Positions 1-5,978 of a stretch of 5,996 nt of DNA are shown piece after piece. The notes beneath the pieces are model-generated. The model did not search any database, was not told the DNA's origin, and saw nothing but the letters and a program-made list of their open reading frames with translations. This DNA is from Luteococcus sp043424415. GTDB lineage: Bacteria > Actinomycetota > Actinomycetes > Propionibacteriales > Propionibacteriaceae. A program made the translations under genes and the position numbers. The first letter of the stretch is position 1; each line of letters begins with the position of its first letter. The DNA is taken from assembly GCF_043424415.1 (NCBI RefSeq), contig NZ_JBHWOO010000252.1, forward strand, positions 1 to 5,996. Direction: 5' to 3'.

Positions 1-884
1 ACGGGATTGCCGCCAAAGGTGGTGCCGTGCTCGCCGGGATTCAGCAGGGCCGCGGCGGGGCCCGTCGCGATGCAGGCGCCGATGGGGAAGCCATTGCCCA
101 GTCCCTTGGCCACCGTCACCAGGTCGGCCGTGACACCCGACGGGGTGCTCGCCAGCCAGGAACCACAGCGTCCGATTCCCGTCTGGACCTCGTCGATCCA
201 CAACAGCGCGCCCACCTGATCGGTGAGCCGGCGTGCCTCTGCAAGGTAGCCCTCGGGCAGCGGCAGCACGCCATTCTCGCCCTGGACTGTCTCCACCACC
301 ACGGCCGCCACCCGTTCGTCGAGTGCTGCCTCCAGTGCTCCGAGGTCCCCGAAGGGCAGGAAGGTGACCTCCCCCGGAAGCGGCTCGAAGGGCTCGCGGT
401 ACTTCTGGTTGGCGGTGATCGCCAGCGCTCCCATCGTGCGGCCGTGGAAGGCGCCCTCCATGGCGAGGATCCGCGTGCGCCCGGTGCGACGAGTGACCTT
501 GAAGGCGGCCTCGTTGGCCTCGGCACCGGAATTGGTGAAGAAGACCTTGGCTCCGCGGTCGGGATCATTGGCCAGGGCCAGACCCACCAGGCGCTCGGCG
601 AGTTCCACCTGCGTCGGCGTGGCAAAGAAATTGGACACGTGCCCCAGGGTGGCCATCTGTGCGCTGACCGCCTGGTTGACCCGGGGATGGGCATGGCCCA
701 GCGCGGTGACGGCCAGCCCGGCGAGCATGTCGGTGTACTGCTTGCCGTCGGCATCCCAGACCTGCGTCCCGCTGCCCCGGACGAAGACGCGCTGCGGAGT
801 GCCGAAGGTGTTCATCATCACGTGGCCGTACCGCGTGGTGAAGGCGTCCTGCGAGGCGGACGACGTCGTGGTCTCGTTGCTCAT
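1..884 (-). CDS. argD: Acetylornithine aminotransferase ArgD, 3' end cut off by the window edge
   Basis: This PLP-dependent class III aminotransferase converts N-acetylglutamate semialdehyde and glutamate to N2-acetylornithine and 2-oxoglutarate in the cytoplasm. The visible 294 codons carry the family landmarks: TNSGAEANEAA (about 117-127) for PLP phosphate binding, AFHGRTMGAL (145-154), WIDEVQTGIGR (229-239) with Asp231 facing the PLP ring, and AKGLGNGFPIGA (259-270) with the Schiff-base Lys260. The frame is still open at GGNP at the left edge; about 100 residues should be missing from a family length near 400. The ATG at 884-882 is chosen because it overlaps the argB stop as ATGA and has a strong AGGAGGT Shine-Dalgarno at 897-891, six bases upstream. 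It is the last visible gene of the arg operon. Related class III enzymes (succinylornithine or GABA aminotransferases) are possible on sequence alone, but the arg context makes ArgD the clear reading. Confidence 0.96.
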   Translation of the reverse strand, partial: MSNETTTSSASQDAFTTRYGHVMMNTFGTPQRVFVRGSGTQVWDADGKQYTDMLAGLAVTALGHAHPRVNQAVSAQMATLGHVSNFFATPTQVELAERLVGLALANDPDRGAKVFFTNSGAEANEAAFKVTRRTGRTRILAMEGAFHGRTMGALAITANQKYREPFEPLPGEVTFLPFGDLGALEAALDERVAAVVVETVQGENGVLPLPEGYLAEARRLTDQVGALLWIDEVQTGIGRCGSWLASTPSGVTADLVTVAKGLGNGFPIGACIATGPAAALLNPGEHGTTFGGNP

Positions 885-1846
885 CGGGCCACCTCCTGGG
901 TGACGGGCTGGGCCGTCTGGCCGGCACGGTCGGGGTCGCCGGACGGGCCGTCGGGATCTGCGACGACCATGGTGCCGACGCCGTCATTGGTGAAGATCTC
1001 CAGCAGCAGGCAGTGCTGGACGCGGCCGTCGATCACCGTGGCCCGCGGCACCCGGGCCTGGACCGCACGCAGGCAGGCCTCCATCTTGGGGCGCATCCCC
1101 GTTGCCAGGCTGGGCAGCAGCTCTGCCAGCTCGGAGGCGGTGATCTGGGTGATCACGTCCTCGGAGTCGGGCCAGTTGGCATAGAGGCCGGCGACATCGG
1201 TCATCATCACCAGTCGCTCGGCGCCCAGCGCGACGGCCAGGGCAGAGGCGGCGGTGTCGGCATTGACGTTGTGCACGTCCCCGGCATGGTCCGGTGCCAC
1301 GGTGGCCACCACGGGGATGCGTCCGGCCTCGATCAGGTCGAGCACCGCGTCAGGGTTCACGCTGGCGACATCACCAACCAGACCAAGATCAACATCCTCA
1401 CCGTCGACCACGGTCCCCCGGCGTCGGGCCGTGAACAGTCCCCCGTCCTCGCCCGACATGCCGACCGCGAAGGGACCATGGGCGTTGATCAGGTTCACCA
1501 GTTCCCGGCCGACCTTGCCGACCAGGACCATCCGGACGACATCCATCGCCTCGGGAGTGGTGACCCGGAAGCCACCCTTGAACTCACTGTCGATGTCCAG
1601 GCGCTGCAGCATGTGTGAGATCTGCGGGCCACCACCGTGCACCACCACCGGCTTCACCCCGCAGCGGCGCAGGAAGACGATGTCCTCGGCGAAGGCCTGC
1701 TTCAGCTCCTCGTTGATCATGGCATTGCCGCCGTACTTGATCACCACGACCTTGCCGGCATACTGCGCCAGCCAGGGCAGGGCCTCGATGAGCGTGTTGG
1801 CCTTGGACACCAAGGAGGCGGTGTCGATGCTGCGTGCATGGCTCAT
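881..1846 (-). CDS. argB: Acetylglutamate kinase ArgB
   Basis: This amino acid kinase family enzyme phosphorylates N-acetylglutamate with ATP to give N-acetylglutamyl 5-phosphate, usually the arginine feedback-controlled step. Visible motifs are IKYGGNAM (36-43, Lys37 at the phosphate site), VVHGGGPQI (68-76), the substrate-binding Arg in GGFRVT (91-96), NVNADTAA (193-200) and GMRPKMEAC (250-258, Lys254). An N-terminal helix-like stretch (about 8-30) before the kinase core is typical of arginine-sensitive hexameric forms, so feedback inhibition is inferred. The protein has 321 residues. The fold seems to end near GTMVV (291-295), leaving an unusual polar tail of about 25 residues whose last codons also form the argD Shine-Dalgarno. 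The ATG at 1846-1844 overlaps the argJ stop as ATGA, with GGAG at 1858-1855, eight bases upstream. Its own TGA overlaps the argD start. Confidence 0.97.
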   Translation of the reverse strand: MSHARSIDTASLVSKANTLIEALPWLAQYAGKVVVIKYGGNAMINEELKQAFAEDIVFLRRCGVKPVVVHGGGPQISHMLQRLDIDSEFKGGFRVTTPEAMDVVRMVLVGKVGRELVNLINAHGPFAVGMSGEDGGLFTARRRGTVVDGEDVDLGLVGDVASVNPDAVLDLIEAGRIPVVATVAPDHAGDVHNVNADTAASALAVALGAERLVMMTDVAGLYANWPDSEDVITQITASELAELLPSLATGMRPKMEACLRAVQARVPRATVIDGRVQHCLLLEIFTNDGVGTMVVADPDGPSGDPDRAGQTAQPVTQEVAR

Positions 1847-3051
1847 GACGAGTACTCCGCATTCTCCTGGACATATCCGTAGGTCAGGTCATTGGTCCAG
1901 ACACTCGCCTGGCTGGGTCCGTGGTTGAGGTCGACGACGACGTCAACCTGCCGCCCCGACAGGTCGACCAGTGCGCGGTCCTCGCCGATGCCGCCCTGGC
2001 GGAAGACACAGACGCCGTTGAACCAGACGTCGACCTGGTCGGGGCCGAAGGCGGCGCCGGTGGTGCCCACCGCCGACAGCACACGCCCCCAGTTGGGGTC
2101 CTTGCCGAAGATGGCGCACTTGAACAGGTTGTTGCGGGCGATCGAGCGACCCACCTCGAGGGCGTCGGTCTCGCTGGCGGCATTGCGCACGGTGATCGTG
2201 ACGTCGTGGCTCGAGCCCTCGGCGTCGGCCAGGAGCTGCATGGCCAGGTCCTGGCAGACAGCCGTCAGGGCCTGTGTGAACTCGTCGCCCCGGGGAGCCA
2301 CTCCACTGGCACCACTGGACATGATCACCACGGTGTCATTGGTGGACTGGCAGCCGTCGGAGTCCACCCGGTCGAAGGTCTGGCTGCAGGCCTCGCGCAG
2401 GGCACGGTCCAGTGCCAGCGGCCGGATGTCGGCGTCGGTGGTGATCACCACGAGCATCGTGGCCAGCGCCGGGGCCAGCATGCCTGCGCCCTTCGCGATG
2501 CCGCCGATGCTCCACCCGCCGGGGCTGGTGTGGCTGGCCATCTTGCGCACCGTGTCGGTGGTCATGATCGCAGCCGCCGCATCGGCCCCGCCCTGCACGC
2601 TGGCCGACGCGACTGCATCGTCGACACCGGCCAAGAGCTCGTCCATGGGCAGCCGGACGCCGATCAGACCGGTGGAGCAGACGGCGACGTCCATGACGGT
2701 GCAGTCCAGTGCCTGGGCGGCGCGGGTGGCGGTCTGCAGCGAGTCCGCGAGCCCCCCCTTGCCGGTGCAGGCATTGGCCCCACCGGAGTTGAGGACCACG
2801 GCGCGCAGGGTGCCGTCGGCCACCGCCTCCCGGGACCACTGGACGGGCGCGGCGACGAAGCGGTTGGAGGTGAAGACCGCGCTGGCATCCTGCAGCGGTC
2901 CATCGTTGACGACCACGGCCAGGTCATGCTTGCCGGAGTCCTTGATGCCGCAGGCCAGACCAGCCGCCCGGAAACCCCGGGGCGTGGTGACCGACCCAGC
3001 TCTCTCGACGGAGAACTCCTGGGCCTCGTGGGTGCTCTCCTGCTGGGTCAT
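1843..3051 (-). CDS. argJ: Glutamate N-acetyltransferase / ornithine acetyltransferase ArgJ
   Basis: ArgJ moves the acetyl group from N2-acetylornithine to glutamate, releasing ornithine and regenerating N-acetylglutamate, which closes the acetyl cycle. Some members also use acetyl-CoA; the sequence does not show which type this is. The 402-residue length is normal. The self-cleavage site is KGAGMLAPALATML (187-200): the precursor should split between Ala197 and the nucleophile Thr198 into alpha and beta chains. Other landmarks are the oxyanion-hole pair Thr127-Gly128 in CSTGLIG, DGCQSTNDT (232-240), FGKDPNWGR (315-323) and the C-terminal DLTYGYVQENAEYSS (388-402), which lies at the active site in this family. 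The ATG at 3051-3049 overlaps the argC stop as ATGA; GGAG at 3062-3059 lies seven bases upstream. The roughly 20 polar residues before the core (PRGFRAAGLACGIK) are an ordinary variable N-terminus. Confidence 0.97.
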   Translation of the reverse strand: MTQQESTHEAQEFSVERAGSVTTPRGFRAAGLACGIKDSGKHDLAVVVNDGPLQDASAVFTSNRFVAAPVQWSREAVADGTLRAVVLNSGGANACTGKGGLADSLQTATRAAQALDCTVMDVAVCSTGLIGVRLPMDELLAGVDDAVASASVQGGADAAAAIMTTDTVRKMASHTSPGGWSIGGIAKGAGMLAPALATMLVVITTDADIRPLALDRALREACSQTFDRVDSDGCQSTNDTVVIMSSGASGVAPRGDEFTQALTAVCQDLAMQLLADAEGSSHDVTITVRNAASETDALEVGRSIARNNLFKCAIFGKDPNWGRVLSAVGTTGAAFGPDQVDVWFNGVCVFRQGGIGEDRALVDLSGRQVDVVVDLNHGPSQASVWTNDLTYGYVQENAEYSS

Positions 3052-4079
3052 GGTGCCACTCCGATCGTGTTCAGGCCGGTGACCTCATCGAGGCCAAGCG
3101 CCAGGTTCATGGACTGCACCGCTTGCCCGGCGGTGCCCTTGCAGAGGTTGTCGAGGGTGGCGACCGCGACCACACGACCGGCATCGGCATCGAGGGTTGC
3201 ATTGACGTGGACGGCATTGCTGCCCACCACGTGCTGGCTCTGCGGCCACTGCCCCTGGGGCAGGACGTGGACGAAGGGCTCGTCGCGATAGGTGTCGGCA
3301 TAGGCCTGGTGGACCTGCTCGGCGGTGATCCCCTCGCGGGCGGGGGCGCTGACCACGGCGAGGATGCCGCGGGCCATCGGGACCAGCAGGGGTGTGAAGC
3401 TGACGCTCGGGCTCTGCGCGCCCAGGCGTGCGAAGTTCTGCAGCAGTTCGGGGACGTGGCGGTGCACTCCGCCCACGCCGTAGGCGCTGGCCGAGCCGAC
3501 CAGCTCGGCACCGAGCAAGTTGGGCTTCGCCGCCTTGCCGGCGCCCGAGGAACCGGAGGCGGCGGCGATGACGACATCATGGCCGTCGACGAGCTCGTGC
3601 AGCAGGGCGGGCATCAGCGCCAGGGTGCTGGTGGTCGGATAGCAGCCCGGCACGGCGATGCGTCGGGTGGTGGCCAGCTCCTTGCGAGCACCGGGCAGTT
3701 CGGGCAGGCCATAGGGCCAGGTGCCTGCATGCTCGCTCTTGTAGTACTTGGTCCACTGCTCAGCATCAGCCAGGCGGAAGTCGGCGCCGCAGTCAATCAC
3801 CAGGACCTCATCACCCAGCTCGGCGGCCACCGCCGCCGAGGCGCCGTGCGGCAGGGCCAGGAAGACGACGTCGTGGCCGGCCAGGTTCTCGTGGGTGGTC
3901 TCCAGCACCGGGCGGTCGGCCAGCGGCACCAGGTGCGGCTGGTGCTCCCCCAGCAGGCTTCCGGCACTGGAACCGGCGGTGAGGGATCCGATGCTCACCT
4001 CAGGATGGGCCAGCAGCAGGCGAAGCACCTCGCCGCCGGCATAGCCGGTGCACCCGGCCACTGCCACGCGATAACTCAT
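3048..4079 (-). CDS. argC: N-acetyl-gamma-glutamyl-phosphate reductase ArgC
   Basis: ArgC reduces N-acetylglutamyl 5-phosphate with NADPH to N-acetylglutamate 5-semialdehyde, the step between ArgB and ArgD. From the chosen start the protein has 343 residues, normal for the family. It begins with the nucleotide-binding motif VAVAGCTGYAGGE (5-17), then has LPHGAS (76-81), the catalytic cysteine in VPGCYPTTS (143-151, Cys146), the GVHRHVPEL segment (204-212) with the likely catalytic His206 or His208, GSNAVHVN (286-293) and NLCKGTAGQAVQSMN (311-325). First gene of the argCJBD operon, ending in an ATGA overlap with argJ. The start is either ATG 4079-4077 (MSYR) or ATG 4085-4083 (MPMSYR). Neither has a Shine-Dalgarno at a useful distance, and the second lies inside an ARG-box-like palindrome. 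A longer reading from 4226 would overlap the upstream regulator and adds sequence that does not resemble ArgC. Confidence 0.96.
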   Translation of the reverse strand: MSYRVAVAGCTGYAGGEVLRLLLAHPEVSIGSLTAGSSAGSLLGEHQPHLVPLADRPVLETTHENLAGHDVVFLALPHGASAAVAAELGDEVLVIDCGADFRLADAEQWTKYYKSEHAGTWPYGLPELPGARKELATTRRIAVPGCYPTTSTLALMPALLHELVDGHDVVIAAASGSSGAGKAAKPNLLGAELVGSASAYGVGGVHRHVPELLQNFARLGAQSPSVSFTPLLVPMARGILAVVSAPAREGITAEQVHQAYADTYRDEPFVHVLPQGQWPQSQHVVGSNAVHVNATLDADAGRVVAVATLDNLCKGTAGQAVQSMNLALGLDEVTGLNTIGVAP

Positions 4080-4080
4080 G

Positions 4081-4094
4081 GGCATAACTATGCC
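4081..4094 (-). promoter_or_regulatory. ARG-box-like operator, start-proximal
   Basis: On the minus strand this is GGCATA-GT-TATGCC, a perfect 6-bp inverted repeat around a 2-bp centre. It keeps the core pattern of known ArgR sites (E. coli GAATWWWWATTC; the mycobacterial site, from memory, is close to TTGCATAACGATGCAA). It ends one base before the ATG at 4079 and contains the alternative ATG at 4085-4083, so a bound repressor would cover the argC start region. Binding by ArgR is inferred; no argR gene is in the window. Confidence 0.65.
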
Positions 4095-4100
4095 ACAAAT

Positions 4101-4114
4101 GGAATAAGTATTCC
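4101..4114 (-). promoter_or_regulatory. ARG-box-like operator, upstream
   Basis: On the minus strand this is GGAATA-CT-TATTCC, a perfect 6-bp inverted repeat. The core GAATACTTATTC matches the E. coli ARG consensus GAATWWWWATTC at 11 of 12 positions. Its centre is 20 bp from the start-proximal box, close to the 20-21 bp spacing of paired ARG boxes in enterobacteria, as expected for a hexameric ArgR binding one face of the helix. It is a strikingly AT-rich island in high-GC DNA. A weak -10-like AATACT (4112-4107) falls inside it, so it may overlap the operon promoter. Confidence 0.72.
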
Positions 4115-4149
4115 TTGGATTCCATGACCCGGACCCGCTGCTGACCGGC

Positions 4150-4704
4150 TCAGGGCAGCTGCCGGGCAATGCCCTCCACCAGGCAGCGCAGGGCGAAGTC
4201 GAAACCCTCCGAACCCGAAGCACCACCGGGCAACAGGCCCAGCTGCTTCATGACCAGGATGTTCTGCTCCTCCGAGACGTGCCCCAGCACCAGGTGCAGC
4301 ACCGCCTGGGCAGCCCAGCCGGCCCTCTGTTGGTCGAGGCCGGCCTCGACCAGCCAGCGGCGGGGATCCTCGGTCGGGTCCTTCTCGCACAGGCCACTGG
4401 CCAAGGCCGTGGCGACGAGTTCGGCGCTGTCACGATGGGCCAGCAGGACCCTCCGCAGCCCTCCGCCCCACAGCAGCAAGGCCGCCGCGGGATCGGCGAT
4501 GGCCATCTGCTGGCCCACCACCTGGGACAGGATCCGGTCGGCAACCGCCGCAAGCAGGCTCTGCTTGTTGGCCACGTGCCAGTACAGGGCACCAGCCTTG
4601 ACCCCCAGGGCGTCGCCGAGGCGTCGCATGGACAGGTCTGCCATGCCGTAGCTGTCCAGGATCTCGACCGCCTGGTCGACGACCTGCTCGCGCGTCAGCG
4701 CCAT
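4150..4704 (-). CDS. bioQ: TetR-family transcriptional repressor, probable biotin regulator BioQ
   Basis: A 184-residue one-domain regulator. The N-terminus has a TetR-type helix-turn-helix: ALTREQVVDQAVEIL (2-16) as helix 1, then LSMRRLGDALGVKAGALYWHV (24-44) with the recognition helix and the YWHV-NK-LL pattern of the TetR(class) subgroup. The rest (about 55-184) is helical and variable, as expected for the dimer and effector domain. It is divergent from bioB, and the shared intergenic region carries two TTGAAC-N3-GTTCAA palindromes. This resembles the operators reported for BioQ, the TetR-type biotin repressor of Corynebacterium and Mycobacterium, so repression of bioB and itself is inferred. 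The start ATG 4704-4702 is preferred: it has GAGGGAAGG at 4718-4710, places helix 1 at the N-terminus, and leaves both operators outside the gene. An ATG at 4785 would read through both operators. The gene ends 70 bp before argC, on the same strand. Confidence 0.85.
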   Translation of the reverse strand: MALTREQVVDQAVEILDSYGMADLSMRRLGDALGVKAGALYWHVANKQSLLAAVADRILSQVVGQQMAIADPAAALLLWGGGLRRVLLAHRDSAELVATALASGLCEKDPTEDPRRWLVEAGLDQQRAGWAAQAVLHLVLGHVSEEQNILVMKQLGLLPGGASGSEGFDFALRCLVEGIARQLP

Positions 4705-4709
4705 GCGTG

Positions 4710-4718
4710 CCTTCCCTC
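4710..4718 (-). promoter_or_regulatory. Ribosome binding site of bioQ
   Basis: Minus strand GAGGGAAGG ends five bases before ATG 4704-4702 (GAGGG alone lies nine bases away). It is the only purine-rich run near a candidate start and decides the 184-residue form over the 211-residue one. Confidence 0.6.
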
Positions 4719-4735
4719 GCACTGGTGGACCCCCG

Positions 4736-4764
4736 ATTGTGGAGTCGACTTGAACGGTGTTCAA
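4736..4764 (-). promoter_or_regulatory. Candidate bioQ promoter
   Basis: On the minus strand, TTGAAC (4764-4759, 4 of 6 to TTGACA) is followed after 17 bp by CACAAT (4741-4736, 4 of 6 to TATAAT). A start near 4729 would give a leader of about 25 bases that keeps the Shine-Dalgarno. The -35 element is one arm of the left operator, so repressor binding would block this promoter. The match is only to consensus and is uncertain. Confidence 0.35.
4750..4764. promoter_or_regulatory. BioQ-type operator, copy 1 (bioQ side)
   Basis: TTGAAC-GGT-GTTCAA is a perfect 6-bp inverted repeat with a 3-bp centre. It is identical over all 15 bases to the copy at 4771-4785, and the two centres are 21 bp apart, two helical turns. 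The form agrees with the TGAAC-N3-GTTAC-type site that I recall for corynebacterial BioQ. Recognition by the adjacent TetR protein is inferred from position and symmetry. Confidence 0.82.
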
Positions 4765-4770
4765 TGTTCT

Positions 4771-4785
4771 TTGAACGGTGTTCAA
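4771..4785. promoter_or_regulatory. BioQ-type operator, copy 2 (bioB side)
   Basis: Second exact copy of TTGAAC-GGT-GTTCAA, centred 61 bp before the bioB ATG. Its TTGAAC arm (4771-4776) could serve as the bioB -35 element, with GACAAG (4794-4799, 3 of 6 to TATAAT) 17 bp downstream as a poor -10. That would make two back-to-back promoters, each with one operator on its -35. The flanks hold further GAAC and GTTC half-sites. Confidence 0.82.
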
Positions 4786-4828
4786 CAGAACACGACAAGG
4801 AACCTAGCACTGCGACGGCAGCGACCCC

Positions 4829-4833
4829 AGGAG
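4829..4833 (+). promoter_or_regulatory. Ribosome binding site of bioB
   Basis: AGGAG lies five bases before ATG 4839-4841. It supports this start over the in-frame ATG at 4854 and over upstream in-frame starts such as 4707, which would read through both operators. Confidence 0.75.
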
Positions 4834-4838
4834 CACTG

Positions 4839-5897
4839 ATGGACCTCGAGACCATGACCCGGACCGCACTGGCAGGCCAGTCGATCACCCCGGAACAGGC
4901 GCTGGAGGTGCTCCAGTGCCCCGACGAGGAGGTCCTGGGCCTCGTCGCCGCCGCCGGACGGGTGCGGCGCCACTTCTTCGGCAACCGGGTCAAGCTCAAC
5001 TACCTGGTCAACCTCAAGAGCGGCATCTGCGCCGAGGACTGCGGCTACTGCTCACAGCGCCTGGGCGCCAACTCCGGCATCCTCAAGTACACCTGGCTCA
5101 AGGACGAGAAGGTGCACGAGGTCGTCGAAGCCGGGCTGGCCAGCGGCGTCAAGCGCGTGTGCATGGTCGCCTCCGGCACCGGGCCGTCCAACCGTGAGAC
5201 CGACAAGGTCGCCGGCATGATCGAGGGCATCAAGCAGGCCCACCCCGAGGTGGAGGTGTGCGCATGCCTGGGCTTCGTCACCGAGGAGCAGGCCAAGAAG
5301 CTGCGCGCCGCCGGAGCCGACGCCTACAACCACAACGTCAACACCGCGGAGTCGCACTACGAGGACATCTGCACCACCCACACCTATGCCGACCGCACCG
5401 ACAACATCGAGACGGTCAAGGGTGCCGGGCTGTCCCCCTGCTCCGGCCTGATCGCCGGCATGGGCGAGAGCTCCGAGCAGCTGGTCGAGGCCATCTTCGC
5501 GCTGCGCGAGATGGGCGTGGACTCGGTGCCGGTCAACTTCCTGCTACCCTTCGACGGCACCCCGCTCGAGGGCCAGCGCACGCTGCAACCGCTGGAGTGC
5601 CTGCGCATCCTGGCCATGGTGCGCCTGGTGCACCCCGACACCGAGGTGCGCGCCGCCGCGGGCCGCGAGCAGCACCTGCGCAGCCTCCAGTCGGTCAGCC
5701 TCGAGGTGGTCAACTCCATCTTCCTGGGTGACTACCTCACCAGCGAGGGCCAGTCGGGCCAGGACGACCTGCGGATGATCGCCGATGCCGGCTTCGTCAT
5801 CGAGGGCCAGGAGCCAGAGCCCAGCAAGGGGCTCGACCACGCGCAGGTGCCGATCCGTCGCCGCGGTGCGGGCACCGAGCTCGCCCCCAACGTCTGA
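4839..5897 (+). CDS. bioB: Biotin synthase BioB
   Basis: BioB is a radical SAM enzyme that inserts sulfur into dethiobiotin to form biotin, the last step of the pathway. The 352-residue protein has the S-adenosylmethionine iron-sulfur motif GICAEDCGYCSQ (62-73), with Cys64, Cys68 and Cys71 binding the [4Fe-4S] cluster. By alignment with E. coli BioB, the [2Fe-2S] sulfur-donor cluster ligands are Cys108 (RVCMVAS), Cys141 (EVCACLG), Cys201 (SPCSGLIAG) and Arg271 (EVRAAAGRE). YNHNVNT (163-169) and NSIFLGDYLT (292-301) are also typical, so all ligands appear intact. The sequence is close to the Streptomyces type (KLNYLVNLKSG, HLRSLQ) rather than the mycobacterial type. The polar C-terminus beyond about 325 is an ordinary variable tail. 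Transcribed away from bioQ behind two operators, and so probably repressed when biotin is plentiful. No other biotin gene (bioA, bioD, bioF) is in the window. Confidence 0.97.
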   Translation: MDLETMTRTALAGQSITPEQALEVLQCPDEEVLGLVAAAGRVRRHFFGNRVKLNYLVNLKSGICAEDCGYCSQRLGANSGILKYTWLKDEKVHEVVEAGLASGVKRVCMVASGTGPSNRETDKVAGMIEGIKQAHPEVEVCACLGFVTEEQAKKLRAAGADAYNHNVNTAESHYEDICTTHTYADRTDNIETVKGAGLSPCSGLIAGMGESSEQLVEAIFALREMGVDSVPVNFLLPFDGTPLEGQRTLQPLECLRILAMVRLVHPDTEVRAAAGREQHLRSLQSVSLEVVNSIFLGDYLTSEGQSGQDDLRMIADAGFVIEGQEPEPSKGLDHAQVPIRRRGAGTELAPNV

Positions 5898-5937
5898 TCG
5901 TCCACAGCTCCCGGGCGTCTCACACCAGCCGGACACG

Positions 5938-5978
5938 ACGAGGGCCGCAGTCCCCTGACTGGGGACTGCGGCCCTCGT
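5938..5978 (+). terminator. Stem-loop after bioB, probable intrinsic terminator without U-tract
   Basis: The arms at 5938-5955 and 5961-5978 form a perfect 18-bp stem, starting ACGAGGGCCGC, with a 5-base TGACT loop. It starts 40 bp after the bioB stop. The next bases are GCCGTCGCGG, so there is no T-run; hairpins of this kind are common at gene ends in high-GC actinobacteria. Because the stem is symmetric it could also stop a gene coming from the right, beyond the window. The remaining 18 bases to the edge show nothing recognisable. Confidence 0.8.

Noticed and set aside
27..1184. Long plus-strand open frame of 385 codons opposite argD and argB
   Set aside because: It has no recognisable domain, and its length is explained by high GC content opposite well-supported genes. 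The 456-codon plus-strand frame at 1921-3291 and the 334-codon one at 3123-4127 fail in the same way.
4080..4226. Upstream extension of argC to an ATG at 4226
   Set aside because: The added residues do not resemble ArgC, overlap the end of bioQ and run through both ARG boxes. The normal family length starts at 4079 or 4085.
4705..4785. 27-residue longer bioQ from ATG 4785
   Set aside because: The extra codons are the operator palindromes themselves, no Shine-Dalgarno precedes that ATG, and a TetR helix 1 fits at the start from 4704.
4707..4838. 44-residue longer bioB from ATG 4707
   Set aside because: It reads across both operators and the bioQ leader; ATG 4839 has AGGAG at the right distance and gives a normal BioB N-terminus.
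5259..5267. Extra cysteine next to a BioB cluster ligand (EVCACLG, Cys141 and Cys143)
   Set aside because: As I recall, Streptomyces-type BioB proteins share the VCACLG sequence, so it is a subgroup feature and not an anomaly.
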